A DNA stretch of 64,000 bases from CALODL01 sp942492115 (GCA_942492115.1 CALODL010000033.1:62001-126000); one strand, 5' to 3'; positions 34,917-44,090 are shown, counted from the first letter of the stretch. Numbers and translations are program-made. The notes: generated by a model not told the origin, from the sequence alone.

Positions 34917-36992
34917 ATGAGCGATCTCTCGACATGGCGAAACATCGGCGTCGCGGCCCACATCGATGCGGGCAAGACCACGACCACCGAGCGTATCCTG
35001 TTTTATACGGGCAAGACGTACAAGATGGGCAATGTCGACGATGGCACCACGGCCACCGATTTCGATGAAGAGGAGCAGAAGCGGGGCATCACAATCTACA
35101 GCGCCGCGGTGACCTGTCCCTGGAACGGCTTTACCATCAACCTCATCGACACGCCCGGGCATGTCGACTTCACCGCGGAGGTTGAGAGATCGCTGCGTGT
35201 ACTCGATGGGGCGGTGACGGTGTTCGATGCCAAAGAGGGCGTTGAAGCGCAGTCCGAGACCGTCTGGAGGCAGTGCAGCAAATACGAGGTGCCGCGGCTG
35301 TGCTTCATCAACAAGATGGACAAGGTCGGTGCCGACTTCGAGATGTCGTTCGAGTCCATCGCCCAGCGGCTCGGAGCCCATCCGGTCGCCATCCAGATTC
35401 CCATTGGGGCCGCCGACGACTTCGAGGGCCTCATCGACCTCATGACGATGAAGGCCTACTACTTTGTCGCCGACAAGATGGGGGCCAAGGTGCGTGAGGA
35501 GGACATTCCCGAGCACCTTCGAGGCGAGGCCGACCGGTGGCGCGCCCGCATGGTCGAGGAGATCGCTGGAACTTGCGAAGAACTCATGGGCAAGTACCTC
35601 GAAGATGAGCACATCGCTGTCGACGAGTTGAAGTCCGCTCTGCGTGGTGCAACGATTGCAAACCAGGTCAATCCGGTTCTGTGCGGGTCAGCGCTGCGGT
35701 TCATCGGTGTCCAGAAGATGCTCGATGCGGTATGCGACTTTCTGCCCAGTCCGCTGGATGTGCCGCCCGTCGTCGGGCATGACCCGGCCAAACCCGATAC
35801 CGAAATCGTCCGTCATCCAACGAGCAGTGAACCCTTTTCAGCGCTGGTGTTCAAAATCGTGGCCGAGAAGCCGGTCGATTTGTTCTTTGTAAGGATCTAT
35901 TCCGGTGTGCTCAAAGCCGGGACCCGTGTGTTCAATCCGATCGAAGGGGCCAAGGAAAATATCAGCCGGATGTTCCGCATGTTCGCCAAACGCCGCGAAC
36001 AGCTGGACGAAGCCTATGCCGGCGATATCGTGGCACTGGCCGGGCCCAAGTCATCGCTGACTGGTCACACGTTGTGCGACGCCCGCAGCCCCATCGTGTA
36101 CGAGACGATACGCTTCCCCGATTGTGTCATCAGCATGGCCATCGAGCCCGCTTCCTCGGCCGATCGGGATCGCCTGGCCGAGGCTCTGGGGTTACTGACC
36201 CGTCAGGACCCGACCTTCATTGCGTCGACCGATCCGGATACCGGTCAGGCCCTGATTCAGGGGATGGGTGAGCTGCATCTCGAGGTCCTGCTCAACAGGA
36301 TCCAGAAGGACATGAAGATCGGCGTCAATGTCGGGGCGCCGCGCGTGGCCTACCGCGAGACCATCACGCAGCGCGGCGCGGCAGAGGTCGTGTTCAAGAA
36401 GCAGACCGGCGGTCGCGGCCAGTTCGCTCAGGTCAAACTGGCGGTCGAGCCGATCGCGCCGGAAGAGGGTGAGGAGCCCCTGCGATTCGACAACCGGATC
36501 GTCGGAGGTTCGATTCCGAAGGAGTACATCAAGCCCGTCGAGTCCGGATTCCGTGAGGCGGCCATGAGCGGCGTACTGGCGGGCCATCCGATGACCAACA
36601 TCGGATGTACCTTGCTGGACGGCAAGCATCACGACGTCGACAGCTCTGAGCTGGCTTTCGAGACGGCGGCACGGATGGCGTTTGCCGAGGCCGTCCAGGC
36701 CGCCAAGCCGGTTCTCATGGAGCCGATCATGAAGGTCGAGGTCGCGGTGCCCGACGAGCAGTTTGGCACGGTTTCGGGCGACCTCAATAGTCGCCGGGCG
36801 GTCATCACGGGATCCGATGTGCGTGGGGCCTATAGGATTATCGATGCGGAGGTTCCGTTGGCGACGATGTTCGGCTACGCGACGCACCTCCGAAGCATGA
36901 CCGGCGGGCGGGGCAGCTGGTCCATGGAGACTTCACACTACGCTGTCGTCCCCGCACACGTTGCAGACAAGGTCCTGGTCGGCTCCTACTGA
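34917..36992 (+). CDS. fusA: Elongation factor G
   Basis: 691 residues, the usual length. G1 AHIDAGKTT, switch region with EEQKRGITI, G3 DTPGHVDF, G4 NKMDK, then domains II-V including GGSIPKEYIKPVESGFREA and LNSRRAVITG. EF-G drives translocation and, with RRF, ribosome recycling. The motif MGNVDDGTTATDFDEEE differs from the classical GAATMDWMEQE loop and is reminiscent of the second EF-G type found in bacteria with duplicated EF-G (planctomycetes, spirochaetes), where one copy does recycling. rpsL, rpsG and tuf, normally next to fusA, are not here. Assignment to EF-G is firm; the subtype is not. Confidence 0.93.
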   Translation: MSDLSTWRNIGVAAHIDAGKTTTTERILFYTGKTYKMGNVDDGTTATDFDEEEQKRGITIYSAAVTCPWNGFTINLIDTPGHVDFTAEVERSLRVLDGAVTVFDAKEGVEAQSETVWRQCSKYEVPRLCFINKMDKVGADFEMSFESIAQRLGAHPVAIQIPIGAADDFEGLIDLMTMKAYYFVADKMGAKVREEDIPEHLRGEADRWRARMVEEIAGTCEELMGKYLEDEHIAVDELKSALRGATIANQVNPVLCGSALRFIGVQKMLDAVCDFLPSPLDVPPVVGHDPAKPDTEIVRHPTSSEPFSALVFKIVAEKPVDLFFVRIYSGVLKAGTRVFNPIEGAKENISRMFRMFAKRREQLDEAYAGDIVALAGPKSSLTGHTLCDARSPIVYETIRFPDCVISMAIEPASSADRDRLAEALGLLTRQDPTFIASTDPDTGQALIQGMGELHLEVLLNRIQKDMKIGVNVGAPRVAYRETITQRGAAEVVFKKQTGGRGQFAQVKLAVEPIAPEEGEEPLRFDNRIVGGSIPKEYIKPVESGFREAAMSGVLAGHPMTNIGCTLLDGKHHDVDSSELAFETAARMAFAEAVQAAKPVLMEPIMKVEVAVPDEQFGTVSGDLNSRRAVITGSDVRGAYRIIDAEVPLATMFGYATHLRSMTGGRGSWSMETSHYAVVPAHVADKVLVGSY

Positions 36993-37031
36993 ACTTCAGT
37001 TATTTTTGCACAATTCCTCCCCTCTCGCCTA

Positions 37032-37059
37032 TTGACAACCAGCCGGATATCAGTACATT
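37032..37059 (+). promoter_or_regulatory. Candidate promoter of the ribosomal protein operon
   Basis: TTGACA (37032-37037), a 16-base spacer and TACATT (37054-37059, 4/6 matches), about 80 bases before rpsJ. It suits the large S10-spc-alpha gene run starting here. Confidence 0.55.
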
Positions 37060-37138
37060 TAACCGCTTTCCGTACCTGTTGGAATCACTTCACCAGACCC
37101 GACTTAGGGTTGGCCCGATGGGGCGGTGAGAAGAGCAA

Positions 37139-37447
37139 ATGACCGGCGAAATAATCAAAATCCGAATGGAAGCGTACGATCACCGCGCACTCGATGCCTC
37201 AGCCAAGGATATCGTCGAGAACGCCAAGCGGACCAACGCCAAGGTCCTCGGCCCGATCCCGCTTCCGACGCGGAAAGAAAAATACACGGTGTTGCGTGGT
37301 CCGCACATCGATAAGAAGTCGCGTGAGCAGTTCGAGATTCACACGCACAAGCGACTGGTAGAAATCCGCGAACCCACCGCCCGTACGATCGAGGCGCTCA
37401 ATCGTCTCGTGGTGCCTGCCGGCGTGTTCGTGAAGATCAAGACGTAG
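37139..37447 (+). CDS. rpsJ: 30S ribosomal protein S10
   Basis: 102 residues, standard length. IKIRMEAYDHRALDASAKDI, the loop KVLGPIPLPTRKEKYTVLRG and the segment KSREQFEIHTHKRLVEIREP are S10 signatures. S10 is part of the 30S head and also acts as NusE with NusB in antitermination. It is the first gene of the ribosomal protein run; a 149-base spacer separates it from rplC. Confidence 0.98.
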   Translation: MTGEIIKIRMEAYDHRALDASAKDIVENAKRTNAKVLGPIPLPTRKEKYTVLRGPHIDKKSREQFEIHTHKRLVEIREPTARTIEALNRLVVPAGVFVKIKT

Positions 37448-37596
37448 TCGATTCGGGCCCGAAGCGAGTCGCGGCGGCAATCGTTGCGGCGGTAGCATTC
37501 TTCCCGAAACCAACTGATCAACTTAATCAATGTGCACGTGAGCTTGATCGCGTGCGAGACGGCGACCGTTCCCCGTAACGGTGAAGGTAGCTTGCT

Positions 37597-38250
37597 ATGG
37601 TACCCGCGCTGCTAGGAAAGAAAATTGGCATGACCCAGGTGTTCCGCGAGGATGGCACGAGCGTGCCCGTCACCGTGGTGCAGGCCGGGCCATGCCCCGT
37701 CGTGCAGATTCGCAACAAGGACCGTGACGGCTATGACGCCGTCCAGATCGGCTACGGCGATGTCAAGCCGCACCGCAGCTCGCTGGCTGCGATCGGCCAC
37801 GCAGCCAAAGCGGCGACGACGCCCAAGAAGGTTCTTCGCGAAGTGCGTCTGGACGAGCCGGCCGATTGTGCCGCCGGCGATGTCCTGACCGTTAGTGCCT
37901 TCGAAGAGGGCGAGGTCAAGTACGTCGACATCATCGGCACGACCAAGGGTCGAGGGTTCTCCGGCGCGATGCGGCGGTGGGGCTTTGGTGGTCAACCGGC
38001 CTCGCACGGTGTGGAACGCAAGCACCGCAGTCCGGGCAGTATCAGCAGTCACGCCAGTGATCTCGGTCACGGCGGCAATGTTAAGAAGGGCAAGCGGATG
38101 GCCGGACAATACGGCCACGTCAAGCGGACGATCAAGAGTCAGGAGCTCATCGCCGTCGACGCCGAGAACAACCTTCTGCTGGTTCGCGGTGGCGTGCCCG
38201 GTCCCAACGGGACAGTCGTGCTGGTGCGTCAAGCGAAGACCAGGAGTTAG
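37597..38250 (+). CDS. rplC: 50S ribosomal protein L3
   Basis: 217 residues. MVPALLGKKIGMTQVFRED at the N-terminus and GGQPASHGVERKHRSPGSIS (with the usually N5-methylated Gln context) identify L3, an early assembly protein near the peptidyl transferase centre. A hairpin ACCGTT-CCCCGT-AACGGT (37565-37582) lies just before its GAAGG ribosome site and could affect its translation. The gene ends 4 bases before the rplD start. Confidence 0.98.
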   Translation: MVPALLGKKIGMTQVFREDGTSVPVTVVQAGPCPVVQIRNKDRDGYDAVQIGYGDVKPHRSSLAAIGHAAKAATTPKKVLREVRLDEPADCAAGDVLTVSAFEEGEVKYVDIIGTTKGRGFSGAMRRWGFGGQPASHGVERKHRSPGSISSHASDLGHGGNVKKGKRMAGQYGHVKRTIKSQELIAVDAENNLLLVRGGVPGPNGTVVLVRQAKTRS

Positions 38251-38254
38251 TGTC

Positions 38255-38887
38255 ATGCTCGAGATACCAGTTTATTCCGAAGCAGGTGCCGAGGTCGGCA
38301 AAGTGGCGATCGACGAGGCGCATCTGGGCGGCAAGGTTCGGCCCCGTCTGCTGAAGCAGGCCATCGTTATGTACCAGGCCAATCAGCGCGTGGGCACGGC
38401 AACGACCAAGAGTCGCGGTATGGTGAAGGGCTCGACCCGCAAGCTGTATCGGCAGAAGGGCACCGGCAATGCCCGTGCCGGCAACGTCCGGACTCCGGTG
38501 CGTCGGGGCGGTGGCCACACGTTCGCCAAGAAGAACCGTGATTTCGGCAAACGCATGCCCAAACGCATGCGCCGCCTGGCCTGCCGCAACGCGTTGTTGG
38601 CGCGGATTCAGGCCAGCGACGTCGTGGTACTGGAAAACATCACGATGAGCGAACCCAGGACCGGTCAGCTGCTCAAGATGCTCAGTGCGGTCGGGGCAGA
38701 TCGCGGGTGTGTCCTGGCTCTCGACCAACCCAACGACGCCGTCTACAAGTCGGGTCGCGGGTTGCCCAGGACCGAGGTCCGGATGTTCGGTGAACTCAAC
38801 GCGTACGACCTCCTGCGACGCAAGAAGGTGGTCTTTACCAAAGCGGCATTCGAAGCGATGGCAGCACAGGCTGCCGAGCAGAACTAG
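38255..38887 (+). CDS. rplD: 50S ribosomal protein L4
   Basis: 210 residues from ATG 38255, which has AGGAG 8 bases upstream; the longer open frame into rplC is a shadow. KGSTRKLYRQKGTGNARAGN is the L4 exit-tunnel loop signature. L4 in some bacteria represses the S10 operon by binding its leader. The DVVVLENITMSEPRTGQLL region is typical of the C-terminal half. Confidence 0.97.
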   Translation: MLEIPVYSEAGAEVGKVAIDEAHLGGKVRPRLLKQAIVMYQANQRVGTATTKSRGMVKGSTRKLYRQKGTGNARAGNVRTPVRRGGGHTFAKKNRDFGKRMPKRMRRLACRNALLARIQASDVVVLENITMSEPRTGQLLKMLSAVGADRGCVLALDQPNDAVYKSGRGLPRTEVRMFGELNAYDLLRRKKVVFTKAAFEAMAAQAAEQN

Positions 38888-38899
38888 CGGGTTTCGGCA

Positions 38900-39211
38900 A
38901 TGGATATCTACCACATTATCAAGCGGCCGCTGGTGACCGAGAAGGGGACCCATCAGTCCTCGCTCTCGCATGCAGAGACGAACTGGAAGGTTGCCCGCGG
39001 TGGAAACTACACGTTCGAGGTGCATCCCGGTGCCAGTAAGCCGCAGATTCGCCAGGCGATCGAGCGGATTTACAACGTTAAGGTATTGAGCGTGCGCACG
39101 GCCAACCACTCCGGTAAGCGTCGTCGCTATCGATTCTCGTTCGGGAAGACGCGGGCGACCAAGAAAGCTGTGGTCGTCCTGCATCCTGATTCGCACATTG
39201 ACCTGTTCTAA
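38900..39211 (+). CDS. rplW: 50S ribosomal protein L23
   Basis: 103 residues. IIKRPLVTEKGT, YTFEVHPGASKPQIRQAIE and YNVKVLSVRTANHSGKRRRY are the conserved L23 parts. L23 lies at the tunnel exit and docks trigger factor and SRP. The segment HQSSLSHAETNWKVARGG is longer and more polar than in E. coli. Confidence 0.97.
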   Translation: MDIYHIIKRPLVTEKGTHQSSLSHAETNWKVARGGNYTFEVHPGASKPQIRQAIERIYNVKVLSVRTANHSGKRRRYRFSFGKTRATKKAVVVLHPDSHIDLF

Positions 39212-39255
39212 GCCGCACGACCCTGAGGTCGGGTGGTTCTTAATTTGGTGACGGC

Positions 39256-40122
39256 ATGGCAGTCAAATCATACAAACCAACGTCCCCGGGCCGACGCAAC
39301 GGTCAGGTCAACGATTATCGCGAGTTGACCGACAAGAAGCGTCGTCCGGTGAAAGCACTGCTCGAGCCGCTGAAGAAGACCGGCGGCAGAAATCACAGCG
39401 GTAAGATCACCGCGCGTCATCGTGGTGGTGGCAACAAGCGGATGTACCGCCGCATTGATTTCAAGCGGAATAAAGATGGCATCAATGCCATTGTCCAGGC
39501 GATCGAATACGATCCGAACCGGTCGTGTCATATCGCGCTGCTGAAATACGAAGACGGCGAGCTGAACTATATCCTCGCGCCGAACGGTCTCAAGGCCGGC
39601 GACCTGGTTCGCAACGGCGCCGATGCCGAGCCGACACCCGGCAATGCCATGGCTTTGAAAGACATGCCGGTCGGCCTGGATGTGCACAACATCGAGATGA
39701 ATCCCGGACAGGGCGGCAAGCTCGTCCGTTCAGCCGGGACCTCGGGCCGATTACTGGCCCGTGAAGGTGACTGGGCGACCCTCGTCATGCCGTCCGGAGA
39801 GATGCGTCAAGTACGCGTCGAGTGCCGTGCGACGATCGGTCGTGTCGGTAACACCGAGCATCAGAATATTTCGCTGGGTAAGGCGGGTCGTTCGCGTTTT
39901 CGTGGCCGTCGTCCGCACGTTCGTGGCACTGCGATGAACCCGGTTGCTCACCCGCTGGGCGGTGGCGAAGGACGCAGTGGAGGCGGGCGTCATCCGTGCA
40001 GTCCGACTGGCAAGCTGGCCAAGGGTGGCCGGACACGTAATCGACGCAAGCCGTCCAACAAGCGTATTCTCAGGCGACGTAAGAGCAAACGCTATGGTCA
40101 GCTGACACTGCCCAAGGGTTAA
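39256..40122 (+). CDS. rplB: 50S ribosomal protein L2
   Basis: 288 residues, slightly longer than the usual 273-277. AVKSYKPTSPGRRNGQVNDY, GGGNKRMYRRIDFKR and HPLGGGEGRSGGGRHPCSP are diagnostic; the last holds the His near the peptidyl transferase centre. L2 joins the subunits and is essential for peptidyl transfer. A short GC hairpin near 39220-39240 lies before its start. Confidence 0.98.
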   Translation: MAVKSYKPTSPGRRNGQVNDYRELTDKKRRPVKALLEPLKKTGGRNHSGKITARHRGGGNKRMYRRIDFKRNKDGINAIVQAIEYDPNRSCHIALLKYEDGELNYILAPNGLKAGDLVRNGADAEPTPGNAMALKDMPVGLDVHNIEMNPGQGGKLVRSAGTSGRLLAREGDWATLVMPSGEMRQVRVECRATIGRVGNTEHQNISLGKAGRSRFRGRRPHVRGTAMNPVAHPLGGGEGRSGGGRHPCSPTGKLAKGGRTRNRRKPSNKRILRRRKSKRYGQLTLPKG

Positions 40123-40142
40123 GGTTAAGGAAGCGGTTTGAC

Positions 40143-40409
40143 ATGGGTCGTTCGCAGAAAAAAGGTCCGTTCGTCGACGAGAAGCTGTTTCGCAAGGTCA
40201 TGACCGCGAAAGACAGCGGCAACTCGCAGCCCATTCGTACATGGGCGCGACGCTGCACGATCGTCCCCGAGTTCGTGGGTCACAATTTCTCGGTACACAA
40301 CGGCAGGATGTTTCACAACATCTTCGTGACCGAGGAGATGGTGGGCCACAAGCTCGGTGAGTTCAGCCCGTCACGAACGTTCAAGGGACACAGCGGCGGT
40401 AAGAAGTAG
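40143..40409 (+). CDS. rpsS: 30S ribosomal protein S19
   Basis: 88 residues. MGRSQKKGPFVDEKLFRKV, then VGHKLGEFSPSRTFKGHSG, are the S19 marks. S19 binds 16S rRNA in the 30S head with S13, encoded later in the run. Confidence 0.98.
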   Translation: MGRSQKKGPFVDEKLFRKVMTAKDSGNSQPIRTWARRCTIVPEFVGHNFSVHNGRMFHNIFVTEEMVGHKLGEFSPSRTFKGHSGGKK

Positions 40410-40434
40410 GCCCCGTTGGTGAGGAAGAATTTCG

Positions 40435-40785
40435 ATGGCTGATACTGCTGTCAAGAATAACTGGCGTGCCTCGTCGCGGTTCTCACGGATCGCCCCGCGT
40501 AAGGCGCGCCTGGTGATCGATATGGTTCGCGGCCTCAACTGTGCTGAAGCGTTGAACGTTTTGCGGTTCAATTCCAAGCGGCCCGCCGTGGACATCGCTC
40601 GGACATTGAAGTCGGCGATGGCCAATGCGGACGAGCAGGAGGCAGACATGGGGCGCTTGTACATCGCCGAGGCTCGCGTCGATGCGGGACCGACGATGAT
40701 TCGCTGGCGTCCCAAGGATCGGGGACGCGCGCACCCGATTTTGCGCAAGACCAGCCACGTACACATTGTTGTTGCCGAAAGATGA
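40435..40785 (+). CDS. rplV: 50S ribosomal protein L22
   Basis: 116 residues. RIAPRKARLVIDMVRGLNC and DAGPTMIRWRPKDRGRAHPI then KTSHVHIVV identify L22, whose beta hairpin lines the exit tunnel. The tail lacks extra domains. Confidence 0.98.
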   Translation: MADTAVKNNWRASSRFSRIAPRKARLVIDMVRGLNCAEALNVLRFNSKRPAVDIARTLKSAMANADEQEADMGRLYIAEARVDAGPTMIRWRPKDRGRAHPILRKTSHVHIVVAER

Positions 40786-40807
40786 TCTTCGACCAGGAGC
40801 GTTAATA

Positions 40808-41506
40808 GTGGGCCAGAAAGTCAATCCAGTTGGGTTTCGCACTGGGATTACCGAGGACTGGAAGTCCAGGTGGTATGCCCCCAAGGCGTCCTTCGGTGAG
40901 TTTCTCGTCGAAGATCAGATGATTCGACGTTTCGTCGAGAAGCGTTTGAACGACAGTCCGCCGTATGCCGCGGTGGCCAAGGTCGAAGTTGAACGCACCC
41001 GTGACGAAGTGAAGGTCATATTGCACACCGCCAGGCCGGGCCTGGTGATCGGCCCGAAGGGGGCTGAGGTCGACAAGCTCAAAGAAGCTCTCGAAGACCT
41101 CATCGACCGTCAGGTCAGTGTGCACATTATCGAGATCAAGAATCCCGATCTCGATGCTCAGTTGGTCGCCGCCGGCGTTGCCGAGCAGCTGAAGAAACGC
41201 GCGGCGTTCCGTCGCACGATGAAGCAGCGACTCGAGACGACGATGACGGCCGGTGCCAAGGGCGTCAAGATCCAGTGCAGTGGTCGACTCGGCGGTCGTG
41301 AAATGGCCAGCCGTGAAACCCAGCACCTCGGGGCTCTGCCGGTTCAGACGCTCCAGGCTCACGTCGACTACGGTTTTGCCGTGTGTCGTACGACCTACGG
41401 TGTCATCGGCGTCAAAGTATGGATCTACCTCGGTCGCTACGGCGAAGAGGTCGAGGCTCTGCAGCAGGAAGGCCCGCGTCGTCAGCATCGTCGCGGCAAG
41501 CTGTAG
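40808..41506 (+). CDS. rpsC: 30S ribosomal protein S3
   Basis: 232 residues from GTG 40808, chosen because AGGAG lies 8 bases upstream and MGQKVNPVGFRTGITEDWKS is the standard S3 N-terminus; the farther start adds residues that overlap rplV. The KH domain has VIGPKGAEVDKL. S3 lines the mRNA entry of the 30S subunit and contributes to its helicase activity. Confidence 0.98.
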   Translation: MGQKVNPVGFRTGITEDWKSRWYAPKASFGEFLVEDQMIRRFVEKRLNDSPPYAAVAKVEVERTRDEVKVILHTARPGLVIGPKGAEVDKLKEALEDLIDRQVSVHIIEIKNPDLDAQLVAAGVAEQLKKRAAFRRTMKQRLETTMTAGAKGVKIQCSGRLGGREMASRETQHLGALPVQTLQAHVDYGFAVCRTTYGVIGVKVWIYLGRYGEEVEALQQEGPRRQHRRGKL

Positions 41507-41534
41507 TCCAGGCTTGTTCTGAAGGAGACCCGGC

Positions 41535-41954
41535 ATGGCTCACATGCCCAAACGTGTCAAATACCGCAAGAGCCAGCGCGGCCGCATCGACGGCAAGGCG
41601 AGCCGTACGAACACGGTGAGTTTTGGCGAATTCGGCCTGCAGGTTCTGTCGAACGGGTGGATCACGGCGCGCCAGATCGAGGCCGGTCGTGTTGCAGCCA
41701 CCCACTTCCTCCAGCGTGAGGGACGGGTGTATATCCGGATGTTTCCCCACAAGCCCATCTCGGCCAAACCGGTCGAGGTGCGCATGGGTAAGGGAAAGGG
41801 CGACCCGGCACAATGGGTTGCCTGCGTCCGCGAGGGCCAGGTGCTGTACGAAATCGGTGGCGTGACCGAAACGATTGCCCGGCAGGCGCTCAGTCGCATG
41901 GCCCACAAGATGCCCTATCGCTGCCGGATGGTATTCCGCCGCCAACGTGTTTAG
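41535..41954 (+). CDS. rplP: 50S ribosomal protein L16
   Basis: 139 residues. The conserved parts are MPKRVKYRKSQRGRIDGKAS, RVYIRMFPHKPISAKPVEVR, MGKGKGDPAQWVACVREG and AHKMPYRCRMV. L16 organises the A-site region of the 50S subunit. Confidence 0.98.
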   Translation: MAHMPKRVKYRKSQRGRIDGKASRTNTVSFGEFGLQVLSNGWITARQIEAGRVAATHFLQREGRVYIRMFPHKPISAKPVEVRMGKGKGDPAQWVACVREGQVLYEIGGVTETIARQALSRMAHKMPYRCRMVFRRQRV

Positions 41955-41969
41955 AGACGAGAGATTGTC

Positions 41970-42215
41970 ATGAAGATAAACGAGGTCAGAGAACTCAAGA
42001 CCGAGGAACTGCACGCGGAACTCGATCGCCTGCGGCATCACCTGTTCGATCTTCGATCGCAGGCCGTGACCGAGAAGCTCGAGAATCCCACACAGCTGAC
42101 CAAAACGAAACGCGATATTGCCCGGGTGTTGACCGTGCTCCGTGAACGCGGCGAAACCAACATTGAACAAAAGCAATATCACTTGGAAACGGTAGCCCAC
42201 AAGGCCGCCAACTAA
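41970..42215 (+). CDS. rpmC: 50S ribosomal protein L29
   Basis: 81 residues, a little longer than the typical 60-70. KINEVRELKTEELHAELDRL, HLFDLRSQAVTEKLENPTQL and KTKRDIARVLTVLRERGE match the two-helix L29 fold at the tunnel exit. The last 17 residues are an extension. Confidence 0.95.
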   Translation: MKINEVRELKTEELHAELDRLRHHLFDLRSQAVTEKLENPTQLTKTKRDIARVLTVLRERGETNIEQKQYHLETVAHKAAN

Positions 42216-42232
42216 CAGGTACTTGAATTAAG

Positions 42233-42502
42233 ATGACGAGCGCTACTTCAACCGTCAGAAGCCGTCGATCCGTTCGGGTCGGCGTGGTGGACTCAGACAA
42301 AGGCAACAAGTCAATCAATGTTGCCTTGGAGTATTCGATCAAGCATCCCAAGTACGGCAAGTTCATGAAACGCCGCACGAAGGTGCACGCCCACGATGAA
42401 GCAAACGAAGCCAAGCAAGGCGACACGGTCGAAATCATGGAATGCCGACCGATCTCCAAGACCAAGCATTGGCGACTGGTGCGCATCATTGAACGGGCAT
42501 AG
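42233..42502 (+). CDS. rpsQ: 30S ribosomal protein S17
   Basis: 89 residues. RVGVVDSDKGNKSINVALEY, YGKFMKRRTKVHAHDEAN and GDTVEIMECRPISKTKHWRL are S17 features. It binds 16S rRNA early in 30S assembly. Confidence 0.97.
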   Translation: MTSATSTVRSRRSVRVGVVDSDKGNKSINVALEYSIKHPKYGKFMKRRTKVHAHDEANEAKQGDTVEIMECRPISKTKHWRLVRIIERA

Positions 42503-42516
42503 CGGAGTAGGATGTC

Positions 42517-42939
42517 ATGATCCAGCTGCAATCCATGGTAGATGTCGCTGACAACAGCGGCGCCAAGCAGGTGATGGTGTTTCGGGTGCTCAAGGGCTCC
42601 ACGGCACGCCGCGGTAAGCTCAGGCGCCAGGTTGCTGGTGTCGGAGATATCGTCATCGGGACGGTCAAGAAGGCCTTGCCGATGTCGGACTTCTCCAAGG
42701 CGCGTAATCGGCCCGAGAAGAAGAAGGCACGCATTGTTACGGGTGTGGTCGTGCGGACCAAGAATCGCACGCGTCGCGCCGACGGCAGTCACGTGCGGTT
42801 CGACGGCAATGCCATCGTGCTGATCAACGATCTCAAAGCACGTGAGCCGCTTGGTACGCGTATCTTCGGTGCCGTTGCCCGCGAATTGCGTGAAGCCGGC
42901 TACATGAAGATCGTGTCTCTCGCAGAGGAGGTCGTTTAG
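42517..42939 (+). CDS. rplN: 50S ribosomal protein L14 with internal insertion
   Basis: 140 residues against about 122 in most bacteria. MIQLQSMVDVADNSGAKQVM and PLGTRIFGAVARELREAGYM are diagnostic. Compared with the usual pattern there is extra basic sequence between VKKALPM and VVVRTKNRTRRADG (about residues 67-85, SKARNRPEKKKARIVTG). L14 contacts S12 and RsfS at the subunit interface. Whether the insertion is shared by relatives cannot be judged here. Confidence 0.97.
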   Translation: MIQLQSMVDVADNSGAKQVMVFRVLKGSTARRGKLRRQVAGVGDIVIGTVKKALPMSDFSKARNRPEKKKARIVTGVVVRTKNRTRRADGSHVRFDGNAIVLINDLKAREPLGTRIFGAVARELREAGYMKIVSLAEEVV

Positions 42940-42967
42940 CAGGTCCAGCCTGAGACGAGATGCAACT

Positions 42968-43306
42968 ATGGCGAGTCACGTTAAAAAAGACGATCTGGTC
43001 GAGATCATTTCCGGCGACCACAAAGGCCAGCGCGGTAAGGTGCTGCGGGTCATTCCTGGAGAAGACCGGATCATTGTCGAGGGCGTCAACATGGTCTACC
43101 GCCATGTTCGACCATCACGGCGGAATCCCCAGGGCGGTCGTCTCCAGAAAGAGGCCGCGCTGCATATGTCCAATGTTCTACCCGTCGATCCTCGGACCGG
43201 GAAAGCCAGCCGGGTGCGGTTCGAAATGGGGCGCGACAACAAGAAGCAGCGCGTGACGGTGGGCGGTACGCCGCTCGACAAGGTCTCCAGCGCCGGTAAG
43301 GAATAA
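42968..43306 (+). CDS. rplX: 50S ribosomal protein L24
   Basis: 112 residues. HVKKDDLVEIISGDHKGQRG holds the KOW motif, followed by VIVEGVNM-like IIVEGVNMVYRHVRPSRRNP and GGRLQKEAALHMSNVLPVDP. L24 initiates 50S assembly. Confidence 0.97.
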   Translation: MASHVKKDDLVEIISGDHKGQRGKVLRVIPGEDRIIVEGVNMVYRHVRPSRRNPQGGRLQKEAALHMSNVLPVDPRTGKASRVRFEMGRDNKKQRVTVGGTPLDKVSSAGKE

Positions 43307-43319
43307 ATAGGGTTAGGCC

Positions 43320-43859
43320 ATGTCACGATTGATGAAACGATACAAGAGCGAGATCCTTCCGCAGCTGAAGGAAGAGCTGAAGTGCGACAATGTCCTCCGC
43401 GTCCCGCGGGTCACCAAGATCGTGGTTTCGATGGGACTGGGCAGTGCCCAACAGGACAAGAAACGCATCGAGTCGGCAACGAAAGATCTGGGGCAGATCG
43501 CCGGTCAACGCCCGGTGGTCACCAAGGCGCGCAAGAGCGTGTCGAACTTCAAGCTGCGTGAAGGTTATCCAATTGGCTGCATGGTGACACTGAGAGCCGA
43601 GCGGATGTACGAGTTTCTCGACCGCCTGATCAGCCTCGTGATCCCGCGTATTCGCGACTTTCGCGGTTTGAATCCGCAAGCGTTCGATGGTCGCGGCAAC
43701 TACTCGATGGGCCTCGCCGAGCAGTCGGTGTTCCCCGAGATCGATATCGACAAGATTGATCATCCGCAGGGCATGAATGTCACGATCGTGACAACGGCCG
43801 AGGATGATGCAGAAGGCAAAACTTTGTTGACCCTGCTCGGCATGCCGTTCAGGAACTAA
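43320..43859 (+). CDS. rplE: 50S ribosomal protein L5
   Basis: 179 residues. NVLRVPRVTKIVVSMGLGSA, QRPVVTKARKSVSNFKLREG, RDFRGLNPQAFDGRGNYSMG and EQSVFPEIDIDKI are conserved L5 segments. L5 carries 5S rRNA to the 50S subunit with L18. Confidence 0.98.
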   Translation: MSRLMKRYKSEILPQLKEELKCDNVLRVPRVTKIVVSMGLGSAQQDKKRIESATKDLGQIAGQRPVVTKARKSVSNFKLREGYPIGCMVTLRAERMYEFLDRLISLVIPRIRDFRGLNPQAFDGRGNYSMGLAEQSVFPEIDIDKIDHPQGMNVTIVTTAEDDAEGKTLLTLLGMPFRN

Positions 43860-43883
43860 GCATTACCGAAAGAGCGGAGCAAG

Positions 43884-44069
43884 ATGGCAACAACCGCGTG
43901 GATGTTCAAGGCAAAACAGACGCCGAAGTTCTCGAGCCGCAAGGTGCGACGCTGTGAACTATGCGGTCGGTCCCGTGCCGTGTACCGCAAGTTCCGTATC
44001 TGCCGAATCTGTTTCCGGACTCTGGCCAACGAGGGCAAGATTCCGGGAATGAAGAAGGCCAGCTGGTAA
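43884..44069 (+). CDS. rpsN: 30S ribosomal protein S14, zinc-binding (type Z)
   Basis: 61 residues, the length of the short zinc-binding form. MATTAWMFKAKQTPKFSSRK, then a CELC and CRIC pair of zinc ligands, and RICFRTLANEGKIPGMKKAS. S14 binds in the 30S head. Confidence 0.97.
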   Translation: MATTAWMFKAKQTPKFSSRKVRRCELCGRSRAVYRKFRICRICFRTLANEGKIPGMKKASW

Positions 44070-44090
44070 CAGAAATGAGAGGGCGCCCGA

